Source of the DNA: Urophycis tenuis
Taxonomy: Eukaryota; Chordata; Actinopteri; Gadiformes; Phycidae
Direction: 5' to 3'
NCBI GenBank assembly: GCA_036785325.1
Contig: JAXIVH010000029.1
Span: forward strand, 3,045,408-3,109,407
DNA: 64,000 nt
Positions within the stretch are counted from its first letter, which is position 1, and each line of letters begins with the position of its first letter. This document shows positions 11,066-22,249 of this stretch, one piece after another. The notes beneath the pieces were generated by a model. It did no database searches and was not told the origin of the DNA. It saw nothing but the letters and a program-made list of their open reading frames with translations. The translations under genes and the position numbers were made by a program.

Positions 11066-12616
11066 TTACCTGAAGACCCCCATGTGCGTCACAAAAGCGG
11101 TGAGGTTGCGGCTCTCCGGGTGCAGGGGAACCTGCAGGTAGCCCTGGCGGAGGTCGAGTTTGGAGAAGACCGCCGAGCCGTGAAACTTGGCGGAGAGCTC
11201 CTCTGCTGTGGGCAGGGGATACTTGTCAGGGATCACCGCCTTGTTCACCTGCCTGAACATGCAGGGGCGTAGGCCGCCCGTCTTCTTCTGCGCCACCACC
11301 AGGTTGGAGATCCACGGCGATGCGTCCACCCGCTCAATGATGCCTGCATCCAGGAGTTTCTGCAGCTCGGCCGTGACATCACGCAAGGCGAGGGGCAGGC
11401 GGCGGAGAGGCTGGATGACCGGGGCCACAGAAGGATCTAGGATTGGCTGGTGGTTGAAAGCGGTAAGGCAGCCCAGCCCGGCGAACAAGGAAGGCCAGCG
11501 GTGCAGCCAGGGTGCGGCCACCGTCAGTATGGTGGCGCCCATGTTGTCTGCGATGCCAGCCATGCCAATCTTAGTATGCCCATAGCCGTATAGGTCCTCT
11601 GCACCTGGCTCAATTGTCAGTCGGGGAAAGAGCCGACAGACCGTAGATTCATTTAGGATGGACCTGGAGGCTGCAGTGTCCAGCAGCAGTGACAGGCACA
11701 CCCCATCCAGCTCCACTGTGCACCACTTAAATGGCTTGGTACTGGAACCCACCGAGTGAATAGTAGTGGGGCTGGAAGCAGTGGATGAACGAGACCTAGG
11801 GCTGGCAGGTGTGGGCGCGGAGCGACACACTCTAGAGAAGTGGTTTAGCTTACCACACCGTTGGCACCTCTGTCCCATGGCCGGACAGGCAGGCACGCGT
11901 GTAGGATGTGAAGAAGAGCCGCAATTTCCACAGTGCTGATGCGCCGTGGCGCCCCGGCGTCCCGCGACGTTAATGTCGAGCTCGTCGGAGTGAGAGGTGG
12001 GCTCGGAGAGCGGAGCGCTAAGAGCCACCGTCTGAGCCAGTGGAGCGGGGCGGGCGGGGCACGGGTCCGGAGCTGCTAGCCGGGATGTTAACAGAGCAGC
12101 TGACTCAAGCTGGAAGGCTATGTCCACCGCCTTGGATAATGTCGTATCATCCGGTGCCATAAACAGTTTCTCCCGCAGCTTAGGGTCAGTCGTATGCTCC
12201 GCTAGCTGATCCCGAATCATCTCCTCTTCCAAACCACCGAACTTACATAGGCTGGCCAAACCGCGGAGGTCGGCGACGTAATGGTGAACCGACTCACCGG
12301 GCCGCTGTCGGCGCTGACGGAAGACGATCCGCCGCACCATGGCGCTCTGTGGAGCAGCGAAATGTCCGGAGAGCAAGGCGACACAGTCGGCAGACGTCGT
12401 AGCTTGTCCGAGAGTCCAGAAAATCCGTTGGCCCTCGGTGCCCAAGCTGTGGATTAGCATCGCCCTTAGCCTCGCATCGCTAGCGTCGGTTAGCCCGATG
12501 GCTGTAATATACGTCTGAAAAGACTCATGCCAGCGGGACCACGGGACTGGTGGCTCCCCGGGTAAAGCGAGGAACGGTGGGAGAGGTGAGTAAGAAACCT
12601 CCATCCTCGTCGCCAA
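11066..12616 (-). pseudogene. Gypsy Gag, protease and N-terminal reverse transcriptase
   Basis: The 516-residue frame begins directly after the 5' LTR. The Gag core is followed by two zinc knuckles, CGNCGSSSHPTRVPAC (CX2CX4HX6C) and CQRCGKLNHFSRVC (CX2CX4HX4C). A retroviral-type aspartic protease site reads 'LLLDTAAS', where DTA replaces the commoner DTG/DSG. The RT N-terminus follows with 'LLDAGIIERVDASPW' and 'FSKLDLRQGY'. It ends at an in-frame TAA (11066-11068) just before the MPFGL motif, so full-length Pol cannot be made. Confidence 0.85.
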
Positions 12617-12689
12617 TGTTATGTCCAGGAAAACACGGACAAAGGGGTACGTGCTTACTGTGGTTTATTTAGCATCACAGGTAAAAAAC
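12617..12689 (-). repeat. 5' LTR of the Mag-like element (73 bp)
   Basis: Near-identical to 9166-9238. Followed on the plus strand by the ATGGA duplication at 12690-12694. Confidence 0.8.
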
Positions 12690-12778
12690 ATGGATACACG
12701 CGCTCTGTGTATTGGAGCAACTGCCTTACGGCCGTGACGTCACACTGTCGTACTGTGACTAAGAATCACATACTACAA

Positions 12779-13207
12779 TGGAGTGTTGAATTTACTAACT
12801 TTTTCCTTACACTTGTGAGTTTTGAAGAGGACTTTTACAAACTTATCCGGAAAGACGGAAGAGACGTCGACGCAGCGGTAGCCTTAGCAACAGCTAGTTG
12901 AAGCTATCAGAAAAGTGCTCTTTTAAATAAACTCCTGGTGTACTTCCAAACTTTAAAATGCCTCGTTTTGTGAGTACAGACCATATATGTACTACTACAG
13001 AAGTTGGGTAACAATCCATGCATTATTAGTGGGGTAATTTACGAGATATACACAGTGTACCGGACACTCCAATACTGAGCCATTCGGCTGATACCCCTAA
13101 ACTTGATAAATATTGACCGTCGCTAAAAATGCATCTGAGGGGGTATTTGGCTGGATTATTGGTGGAAATTACCTCAGGGTGAATTTTACTCCGAACCATC
13201 ACTTTAA
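12779..13207 (-). repeat. Right arm of the foldback element
   Basis: Reverse complement of 8688-9116, with scattered substitutions. Confidence 0.85.
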
Positions 13208-14020
13208 CACAATTTTCGCGATGCGTGTGCACGGGAATTGCGCAGGCGTTTGTTGGGAGAACATGCATGGCGAATCAGAAAGGTTTTGGCTTTTACTGTC
13301 TATGGGTTGGTAATAACGGTTCTGATTAATTTTCTAATGGAAAAGTGGTCTTTTATTTCCATAATCTTTGTTCAGTGAACGCATAAACCCATTTGTTAGT
13401 TAGCAGTTAAAAAAAAAAACGATCTCTTTGTTTACTGTTACCAAGCAACCGAAGTTTACAGACTGATCACTGATTAAGAACTCGTCAACTTTTGCATCAC
13501 ATCTACTAAGTCCTGATGATGTTAGAGGTTAGCTCTGTGACGCTAAGAACGGGGGTTCGATCACCTGGTGATGTAAGCTTCTTTCATTTTGGACTGGATA
13601 CGGGTATTTGCATGCCATTGTGCAAGTGTATCAACTTCTCTAATGTATTTACATTGTAGGCTAATGCAGTGTAGGGTTAGGGTAAACACCAGGGTATAAA
13701 TAGAATATACTGATAATTGTACCAGGGGTGCAAATAGCCTCACCCTTATGTTAACCTCGCTTAACATAAGCGAGGTTTCCAAGGTTCTTTGTAATGTGTG
13801 GCACTACCTCTTTTCAGACACTAGAGGTCACCATCTGTTTCTGACAAACTCAGAGGAATGCATACATTGATTTTTCTTGCCTTATGTATTTGCAAAATAT
13901 GTATTTGTAAATGTTACTTTCGCAAATATTGTCCTTCTGTGGGCAACACTTATTTGAACATATTTTATTTGATGAATGACCACACTATGGCGAGATAAGT
14001 TCAACACCCCCACCCCCCAA
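13208..14020. other. Noncoding DNA
   Basis: No gene recognised. A small hairpin, CCTCGCTTA / TAAGCGAGG, lies near 13755-13776. Text near 13545 resembles a Pol III B box (gggttcgat) but has no clear SINE body. Confidence 0.4.
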
Positions 14021-14021
14021 A

Positions 14022-14640
14022 ATAGATTGAATAGAATAGAATAGAAAGCTTTATTTGTCATTATACACAGCACAATGAAATTCAATGAGCAGCTCCTTAA
14101 AAGTGCACACATAGTAAGCACAATATAAAAAACTACACAGTATTTTTTTTTTTAAATACACAGTAAATGTAAATACACAGTGAAGACCACAGACAGACAA
14201 CAACATCAAACATTGAGCACAGTCCAAGAGCGGCTAGCAGCGTATTGAACAATAGAGGTAGATTATGTCTGGTGGTGCAGTGGTCAGTGCAAATATGTCA
14301 GTACAGTTTGTATTAGTGCAGATTTGAGTTCAATATGGTGAGAGCTTTGGGAAAGAAGCTGTTCCTGAGTCTATTTGTTCTGGGATGTATGGACCTGAAG
14401 CAGCTGCCAGAGGGCAACAGGTTGAAGAGATGGAAGCCGGGGTGGGTGGTGTCTTTCAGGATGTTTCTGGCCCTGTTGAGACAGCGGGAGTTGTAGATGG
14501 TGCTTAAGGAAGGCAGAGGGCAGCCAATGATTTTTTGTGCGATGTTTGCCACCCTCTGCAGTCTCTTCCTTTCGGCCTCCGTGCAGCCGGAGTGCCAAAT
14601 GGAGTGCCACATTGTGTGCAATCTCTGCTTGTTTGAACAA
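14022..14640 (-). pseudogene. LINE ORF2 C-terminus and 3' tail
   Basis: The minus-strand frame (14313-14621) reads 'ERKRLQRVANIAQKIIGCPL', 'NRARNILKDTTHPG', 'LFNLLPSGSCFRSI' and 'RLRNSFFPKALTILN', the well-known C-terminal end of a fish non-LTR ORF2. The following minus-strand sequence to about 14022 ends in TTCTATTCTATTC repeats typical of a LINE terminal microsatellite. The RT core is missing, so this is a 5'-truncated copy. Confidence 0.75.
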
Positions 14641-15285
14641 GAAAAGTTAATACAGTTTACTTACTCATGCATGTATTCATGCATCCATCACAATAAGTCC
14701 AGTAGTGAAAGTACTTCAGCTGTGGATGGATCTTTTTTTCATTTTGAGGGTCAAATCCTTTAGAAGAACAATTTGTGTAGAATGTGAATTACGGATCATG
14801 TTCAGCAATAATGTTAATTATTTGTTTTTTATTTTATTTTATGTGTCAATTGTCAAGTGGGATACAACATGAGATATGATGCACAAAACACAGGACAATG
14901 CTATGAATTCAGGACAGGACTGGGCAATGCCCTAAATTCAGTAGGCCTACAGTAGGCCTACATGTAGGTCTTACCTTGTCTGGACATGCTCCGGCACCCT
15001 TCAGTTTCACATAAATCTCCATTCGGCGTCTCTTTCCTTCACAGAGGAATTTTACTTTGGCAGGAAACTGCAGCAAATTGCTTACAAAGCTTTTAGAATG
15101 TATACCCACTGTGCCAAGTTTGTAATCTGTTTGAAACATTTGCAGTCCATCAGAGTCTATATATTGATGGGACATAATAGTAATCAAACAGAAGATCAAT
15201 GCCCAGGAAGTCATAGGTCTAGTTCTCAAAGGGCTCATATCTAAAACTATCTAAACTCATATCTATCTGTATCACACTCGTATAA
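14641..15285. other. Noncoding DNA, no feature recognised
   Basis: The minus frame at 14909-15238 has no recognisable domain. Confidence 0.4.
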
Positions 15286-15290
15286 ACCAT

Positions 15291-15659
15291 TGTGACAATA
15301 CGGGGTTGAGCGGAGACAAGAGCGAGACCAAGCAGCGGTGTAACTGAGTTTATTGAACTACCGGACGAGACCGGCACAGGCGCACACAGCGAGGTGTGTG
15401 CGTCTAAAATAACAAAGACTAAGTAAGTCCATATACGAGATACACTACATTCCATACATGACAATACACGCAACCACTCACAAAGGGGAGACAGGAGACA
15501 CGAGGTTAAGTAGGGAAACAAACAAGACACAGGTGAGACACATTGGGAATTAGACACAGGTGGCTGCTAATGGCCACCGGGGATTCTGGGGGTTGTAGTG
15601 GCGGGACCGGTGCTCAATAGACAGGCGACGCCGATCGAGGTAGAGGAGTTGGTGTGACA
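15291..15659 (-). mobile_element. Solo LTR, family A
   Basis: This 369-bp element reads TGTCACACCAA to TTGTCACA on the minus strand and matches the plus-strand solo LTR at 6878-7284. Flanks ACCAT (15286-15290) and CCCAT (15660-15664) differ by one base and look like an aged 5-bp target duplication. No internal region is attached. Confidence 0.75.
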
Positions 15660-15803
15660 CCCATATCAAGATTCTATAATGCATAATGAAATAATTTGTT
15701 ACATCTGGCAAGAATCTGCATAATTATATGAATATTAATAATAAAAAAACATATGCAACCATCAGCCAGTCCAACTTGGGGGGCTATAGAGGGTCTGGTG
15801 GTA

Positions 15804-15806
<3 letters not shown>

Positions 15807-15894
<88 letters not shown>

Positions 15895-15898
15895 GTGT
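15807..15898. repeat. (GT)n microsatellite
   Basis: About 92 bp of GT with one interruption. Confidence 0.95.
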
Positions 15899-15899
15899 T

Positions 15900-17015
15900 T
15901 TGGTGGAGGCGTTGCTTTCTCTATAAGAATGGATGACCCCCATGTCATGTTCTCTTTGATTCTCTTTAATTGATTTGCCAATTAACCCAACCTAGAGCTT
16001 ACTCATTTCTGTCCAATTATCACTTCTCAATGGCGGTGGAACTTGGGGAGGGAGGGACCAGACATTGCGGAGCAAAGAAGGTTTGTTCTCTTATTCATTA
16101 ATTAGTTAGTCATTCTTATTCACTCATTCATTCATTCATCACTTGAATGGGCCATGTTGTTATTTTCCAGAACTCGCAATGCGCAAGTCCAAAATATTAA
16201 CCAAATATTATTAACCAAATCAAACAGCCTTCACACAATCTAAAACCAGTAAAAACTAGTAATTAACGTGTAAACGTAAATGTAACTCTGTAAACTTTAA
16301 CATGCATCACCATAATATTAATGTCTTATTCAATAGTGTGCAATGCAAACATATCTAAATATATATAAATAAATGACAAAATATGTATATTCATTCGTAT
16401 GCAAAAATGACTACACCTATAAGTTTTGAGTTGTGAACGTAGAGTATCTCAATGTTCTCGCCCAGAAAAACCTGAAGTTTATTCACCGTCACGGCCCATC
16501 CAATTCTAAACATATTATGATGATGTTTTATTATCAATATTGGTTTTTGTGTTTTAAAATAAATCATTGCACAGCACACCCTAAGTGGAGGACATTTGAT
16601 GGACTTTCCATACATAATTTTAGTTATCTATTTTTGGCCATCGAGATCATAATGATTCAACAAAAACATTGCGCTCCTTTGTTTCTGCACTAGAATTTCA
16701 GGTTGATGGTGTAAATGTATCAAGTTTATTTCCATGTAATCCATCTAGGTGTGTTTACTGGAATCCTTACACGACGTGGACACAATGTTTGGTTTGTTCC
16801 AGTCACCAGGGTTCCATGGGGGATGTCTCCTGAGAGTGTAAGGGGAGAGTTCGATTAAACACATGGCTTTATGAAATGCACCGCAGGTGTTCCCATCCAG
16901 CCTCCCGGAGTTTAATCAGTGTAAGTGTTAGCTCAAAAGAGGCCCGCTTAGACCACAACCATTAGTCAAGCACACGCCGTACAGTACAGCGCGGAACCCA
17001 TTTAGGTATAATGCC
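15900..17015. other. Noncoding DNA, no feature recognised
   Basis: AT-rich. The frames at 16391-16693 lack any recognisable domain. Confidence 0.4.
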
Positions 17016-17018
17016 CCT

Positions 17019-17133
17019 TATGCCAGGATCCTGTTTGTGCACCAGGATCCTGTTTGCCACCCCATGATACTGTTTGTACACCAGGATTCTGGTTGCATGC
17101 CAGGATCCTGTTTGCTATGCCAGGATCCAGTTT
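17019..17133. repeat. Short minisatellite (about 22-bp unit)
   Basis: Five or six imperfect copies of a unit around CCAGGATCCTGTTTG, the last ones running into the LINE fragment. Confidence 0.7.
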
Positions 17134-17503
17134 CCGCCTTTAACACCATCCTCCACCATCATCCCAGCTCTGCTACAGGACAAGCTCTCCCAGCTGAGCA
17201 TGCCTGACGCCACCTGCAGGTGGATTATGGACTTCCTTTCTGACAGGAGGCAGCACGTGGGAAAACACCTCTGACTCCTGGCCCATCAGCATCGGTTCCC
17301 CTCAATTCCCCTCTTATTTATTAACAGATATATTGCCCATATTTTTAATAATACCCCACATATTTTATACTGTAAATATTTTTATTTCTATTTTATTTTT
17401 ACTTTATTTATTTACTCCTGCAGTAGGCCTACTTCCTTTTGACTTTTTACTTGCGCACCAATGTACCACATTGGCAATAAATCGATTCTGATTCTGATTT
17501 AAA
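17134..17503 (+). pseudogene. LINE remnant: RT segment joined to 3' UTR
   Basis: Translation gives 'LLQDKLSQLSMPDATCRWIM' and 'DFLSDRRQHV', part of a non-LTR reverse transcriptase, followed abruptly by an AT-rich 3' UTR. The end reads CAATAAATCGATTCTGATTC with CTGATT repeats, a common fish LINE 3' end. Most of the ORF between RT and UTR is deleted. Confidence 0.75.
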
Positions 17504-18195
17504 AAATGCTTAATTCAAGGCTTAATTAAGGCCCTTTTTTTCACTCACCACTCACACACAATACACTGTAAATACGTCTGTACGGAATGGAAAGCCTTTG
17601 AATGGAATCAGCAAAGCTGTGTTTCAATGGGGAACTGCCTCCAACAAGACTGTCCCAGAACCCACTAATGCGCACCACAAACCCCATCCACTCCACTTAA
17701 GGGTCCATCTCCTTTCATGGTGGGTATGTCGTCTCCTTGGCAAGGGAACACCTGCGCCCTTCTTTAATGCGCCTTCGTCTGTGTTGTCGGCATGTAATCA
17801 CGAGTGGCAGCAATACCAGGAAATTACATTTTCAAGAATTGTGTTCTTTGGTAAGCCTTTGGAAACCTGATTTTGCAGGATTGTTGCCATGGTTACGTTG
17901 TGGTAACGAGAGGGCCGCAGTGATGCTATCATGCTCTCATGCTCTCCTGATTAAAGTACTGAACCTGATAATGACTGTGGATTAGCTATTTCAGGTCACT
18001 GGATTTTACATGTGATCTTGGGAGTGTGCGGCCAAGTAAATATGCTAAAACACACATTTTCTTTTTCTTAAGTAGAAAAAGAAGAGTCTGGACTTGCGAT
18101 TGTTTGTGTGTGTGTGTTTTCTTTCCAAGGACAATTGCCATTTGAAAGACACTTTGTGACAGAGGCTGAGTTGGGAAAATGGCTTAAACGGTTAA
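17504..18195. other. Noncoding DNA, no feature recognised
   Basis: Short frames only. Confidence 0.4.
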
Positions 18196-18199
18196 GAGC

Positions 18200-18231
18200 C
18201 CGCACACACACGCACACGCACACACGCACAC

Positions 18232-18275
<44 letters not shown>

Positions 18276-18530
18276 CCCATGGGATCCAAGGTTCTGGCCC
18301 GACAACAGAGCGACTGGCCGGAGTGCTGAATGGAGGCATGCTTTAGCTCTGGGCCGCAGTGCCGTGCTCTTTGTTCGAGTCACAATTCCTCTGCTAATTC
18401 AAATAGAACGGTTCAGAATTCACCCAAAAGAGCACCCTCCCTCCACAATGGAGAACGAGAAGAAGTTTCTAGTATTTCGCAAATACGTTGACCGTGTTGA
18501 TGTGCGAATGCGCAAAGTATTTTGCTAACA

Positions 18531-18569
<39 letters not shown>

Positions 18570-18630
18570 GCACACGCACACGCCCACGCACAAACACACA
18601 CGCACACGCACACGCGCACACACACACTCA
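18200..18630. repeat. Two (CA)n microsatellites with spacer
   Basis: Imperfect CA/CG tracts at about 18202-18273 and 18533-18627. Confidence 0.9.
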
Positions 18631-18703
18631 TGCAAACAGGTGCATAATTATATACACAAAGGCATAAGGCCTCCCAAAAACTCCATTAAAAATAACACAG
18701 CAG

Positions 18704-18708
18704 CAAAC
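18704..18708. repeat. Target site duplication CAAAC (left)
   Basis: Matched exactly by 22710-22714. Confidence 0.85.
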
Positions 18709-19177
18709 TGTCATGAGCTCTCTCTCTGCCTAGTAACACCACTAATTGGTCTGATTACCTCCACCTGTCTCTGCTCTGCTCTGCTCCACCCTCGTTAACC
18801 TACCAGCTACACTGCATTTACCACTCATCTTGCCCTGTATATAAAGCCCTGTTTGTCAGTCCACTCTTGTCAGATCGTCTGCAAGCCCGCATCGGAACCC
18901 TGCCTGTCTGCTTTCACTCTGACTCCTGATCTGTGATTCCGGACCTGTTACTACTCCTCTGATCTCCAGCCCCAACCATCAAGCCGTGGCGAGTGAACTG
19001 GGACCCTCCACCATCACCTACACGCGCCGCCACTCAACCACTGGGACACACACACACACACACAGGCTCCCGGATCCTCGGACTCATCGCCCAACTCCTT
19101 TTCCCCCCCCCTGAACTTTCAATAAATTCCTGAACTCAAAACTTGCGCACTTGGGTCCTCGTCTGTCTGTCCTGACA
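18709..19177 (+). repeat. 5' LTR (469 bp)
   Basis: Starts TGTCATGAGCTC and ends CCTGACA. It contains a TATATAAAG box near 18837-18845 and an AATAAA signal near 19121. Confidence 0.9.
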
Positions 19178-19193
19178 GAACGATCTGACCATC

Positions 19194-20236
19194 ATGGACC
19201 CAGCGCACTCCCAGACCAGTATGGGGGAAAAGGCCGAGATGTCTGCCCTACAGCGACTGGAGCTCACTGAGGGAGACATCAATCGGATGGCTGGCGACAT
19301 CGCTTCCCTGCTCCAGCTCGGACAACAACAACAACAACAGTTTAACCAGCAGCAACAACAGATTCAGCAACAACAGCAACAGCTACAACAGCAGCAACAA
19401 CAGTTTCAACTGCAGCAACAACAGCTAGCCCAAGCCCTGCAATTACTCACCAATCCGGCCACTCCACCTACTCCAGCTATGTCCACTCCTGCTTATGCTG
19501 CCCCAGATCCCAGCGCCCCAGAACCGAAGATTGGCAATCCGGAACGTTTCGACGGTGACCCGAGGCAGGTACGAGCCTTCCTGTCCAGCTGTCGTATCCA
19601 GTTTGCTTTACAGCCCAGGACCTTCTCGACGGAGGGAGCCAAGGTGGGGTACGTCATTACCCATCTCACCGCGCTCGGTTATGGGGAACGGCAGAGTTCG
19701 ACCGGCAGACCCCAGCCTGCGCCTCTTTCAGTGCCTTTGAAGAGGAGATGTTAAAGGTCTTTGACCTGGGCTGATCAACAACCGAAGCATCACAAGCACT
19801 GCTGACCATCCGCCAGGGCAATTGGGCAGTGGCAGACTTCTCCATAGACTTTCGCACCCTGGCTAGTCGCAGCTCGTGGAACTCCGAGGCACTGGTGCAC
19901 GCCTTCCTCCACAGCTTGGCGGACTACATTAAAGACGAGCTTGTCTCTCATGAGCAGCCCCCGACACTCGATGACGCCATTGCCCTGGCCGTCCGCATTG
20001 ACCACCGTATCCAGACCCGCAGACGAGAGAGAGGGCGCCTGAGTCAACCTCCCATCCGCACTCGGGGTGAGCCTTCCACTAGTCAGTCCCCGCCTGTCAA
20101 GCCCCAAAGCCAACCCAATCAGCCAGAGCCCATGGAGATTGGCCGCACCTCTCTCACCCCTGAAGAGCGATGGCGCCGCCTAACCTCCAACCTTTGCCTC
20201 TACTGTGGTGGCGAAGGTCACCGTGTCATAACCTAG
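19194..20236 (+). pseudogene. Gypsy Gag, frameshifted
   Basis: The N-terminal frame (19194-19754) has a coiled, glutamine-rich stretch encoded by CAA/CAG repeats, then 'PERFDGDPRQVRAFL' of the Gag capsid. Around 19690 the reading shifts frame. An in-frame TGA at 19772-19774 follows, and the capsid continues with 'DFSIDFRTLA' to 'CLYCGGEGH', an incomplete zinc knuckle, before a stop at about 20234. At least three lesions make it nonfunctional. Confidence 0.85.
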
Positions 20237-20249
20237 GGGAGATCCAGGT

Positions 20250-20850
20250 GAGCTCAACATATCTTCAGTCTCCCCCCATCCGAAAGACCCTGCTTCCGCT
20301 CCGCCTCCTGCTCTCTGACACGACTCATACCCTAGCCGCCCTAGTGGATTCCGGAGCCGAAGCGAACATAATGGACACAGAGCTTGCACGGAGACTGGGC
20401 GTGAACCGGCACCAACTCACTCCACCCATTCCTGCACGAGCACTGGATGGACATCGTCTGGGCACAGTCACTCACGTCACGGCCCCTGTGACAATGCTGC
20501 TTTCTGGAAACCACCAGGAGTCCATCCAGTTCCACCTCCTACAGTCACCCGGCCAACCACTCATCCTCGGTCATCCATGGCTTCGTCAACACAACCCCCA
20601 ACTTGACTGGGAGACTGGCACCATTCGTGAGTGGAGGAGGGACTGCCATCGGACCTGCCTAAAAGGAGTCATCCTGCCAACCAACCGAGAAGCCACCAGT
20701 GCCACCCCCGACATATCCAATGTTCCTGTCTGTTACTACAACCTGAGAGAGGTATTGAACAAGTCCAAGGCCACATCTCTGCCACCTCACAGACCATATG
20801 ACTGCGCCATCGACCTCCTGCCTAGCACCGCACCACCAAGGGCCGTCTCT
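20250..20850 (+). pseudogene. Gypsy protease
   Basis: The frame covering 20170-20895 includes 'ALVDSGAEANIMD', the aspartic protease active site (DSG), and 'PLILGHPWLRQHNP', the conserved end of chromovirus-type proteases. A frame change near 20840 separates it from reverse transcriptase. Confidence 0.85.
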
Positions 20851-20879
20851 ACTCGCTGTCAGCCCCGGAAAGAAAGGCC

Positions 20880-21983
20880 ATGGAGGACTACATAACTGAC
20901 TCTCTGGCCGCCGGCATAATCCGCCCATCATCTTCCTCCGCGGGAGCGGGATTCTTCTTCATCGGAAAGAAAGATCTCTCTCTGCGTCCATGCATCGATT
21001 ACCGGGGCTTGAATGACATTACGGTAAAGAATCGTTACCCTCTACCACTACTCTCCTCTGCCTTTGAACTGCTGCAAGGTGCCACAGTGTTCACCAAGCT
21101 AGACCTCCGGAATGCCTACCATCTGGTGCGAATGAGAGAGGGGGACGAGTGGAAGACGGCATTCAACACTCCGATGGGACACTATGAATACCTCGTCATG
21201 CCATTCGGTCTCACCAATGCCCCAGCAGTGTTCCAGGCCCTGGTAAATGACATCCTTAGAGACACGCTCAATAAGTTTGTTTTCGTTTACCTTGACGACA
21301 TTTTGATCTTTTCAAAGACTCTGTCAGAACACACTCACCATGTCCAGTTAGTCCTGGGCCGGTTGCTAGAGAACTCACTCTTCGTGAAAGCTGAGAAGTG
21401 TGAATTTCACGCCAAGTCTGTCTCGTTCCTGGGGTATGTGGTGACCGAAGGCAGCATTCAAATGGACCCTGCAAAGGTGTCAGCTGTGATGTCGTGGCCA
21501 GTTCCAGAGACCGGAAAAAAGCTGAAGCAGTTCCTGGGGTTCGCCAACTTTTATAGAAGGTTCATCCAGGGCTACAGCACCGTGGCACCACTCACTGCAC
21601 TGACCAGTGTCAAACAACAATTCCAGTGGACGGCAGCCGCTGACAAAGCATTCAAGTCCCTCAAGGCCCGTTTCACTTCGGCTCCCATTCTCCAAATGCC
21701 AGATGCAGGGCGCCAGTTTGTGGTGGAGGTGGACGCTTCAGACGTGGGAGTTGGAGCAGTGCTTTCCCAACGAGCAGCAGAGGACGGCAAGATGCACCCC
21801 TGTGCCTTCTACTCTCGTAGACTGACCCCAGCAGAGTGCAACTATGACATTGGCAACCGCGAGCTACTGGCCGTCAAGCTCACCCTCGAGGAGTGGCGCC
21901 ACTGGTTGGAGGGGCTAAAGTCCCGTTTGTGGTTTGGACAGATCACAAAAACCTGGAGTATATCCAGACAGCCAGGAGGCTGA
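20880..21983 (+). pseudogene. Gypsy reverse transcriptase and RNase H
   Basis: This 367-residue frame carries 'CIDYRGLNDITVKNRYPLP', 'FTKLDLRNAYH', 'MPFGLTNAPAVFQ' and the catalytic 'YLDD'. It continues into RNase H 'VVEVDASDVGVGAVLSQ' and 'NRELLAVKL'. Near 21910 the frame shifts, and the RNase H text continues as 'VVWTDHKNLEYIQTARRL' in another frame. It then stops being recognisable after about 21990 because the integrase-coding part is deleted. Confidence 0.9.
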
Positions 21984-22249
21984 ACTCCCGCCAGCGACGT
22001 GGTCGATGTGGGCCATCTCGCCCTCCAGACCCTGCTGTGTCTGCCCCGGTGTCTAATCCTGAGCCTGATCCTCAGCTGGGCCCCTCGGATGATGAGTCTT
22101 CTGATGGAGATGGTGGCGCGGAGGGTATGGATACTGACCGCTCAAAATAATTCTGACCCTCCGCCGGCTCCCTCTCCTCCCGCCCGGCTTGGTGGTGTTT
22201 CTTGGGGACTTCTGGGGCCGTCCCTTAGGGGGGGGGGGGGGGGGGGTTC

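Larger units (their letters stand above)
9166..12689 (-). mobile_element. Mag-like Gypsy LTR retrotransposon, defective
   Basis: A 3524-bp element on the minus strand has 73-bp terminal direct repeats (9166-9238 and 12617-12689), both starting TGTTATGTCC on the plus strand and nearly identical, with a 5-bp ATGGA target duplication. Very short LTRs, a primer-site-like TGGCGACGAGG next to the 5' LTR, and a Gag with two tandem zinc knuckles are known traits of the Mag lineage of Gypsy. Coding order on the minus strand is Gag, protease, reverse transcriptase, RNase H, integrase. Breaks are an in-frame stop at 11066-11068, a frameshift near 10665, and loss of the integrase C-terminus and polypurine tract at the 3' LTR. 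Confidence 0.85.
8688..13207. mobile_element. Foldback element with 429-bp inverted arms, split by an LTR retrotransposon
   Basis: Positions 8688-9116 and 12779-13207 are about 429-bp inverted repeats of roughly 97% identity by eye. Both outer ends carry TTAA (8688-8691 and 13204-13207), then AGTGAcGGTTCGGAG in the left arm and its complement in the right. Removing the Gypsy insertion (9166-12689 plus one target duplication) leaves about 130 bp between the arms, so the original element was a hairpin of about 1 kb. TTAA ends suggest a Kolobok- or piggyBac-type cut-and-paste family. No transposase of that kind is present, so superfamily assignment is inference. Confidence 0.75.
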
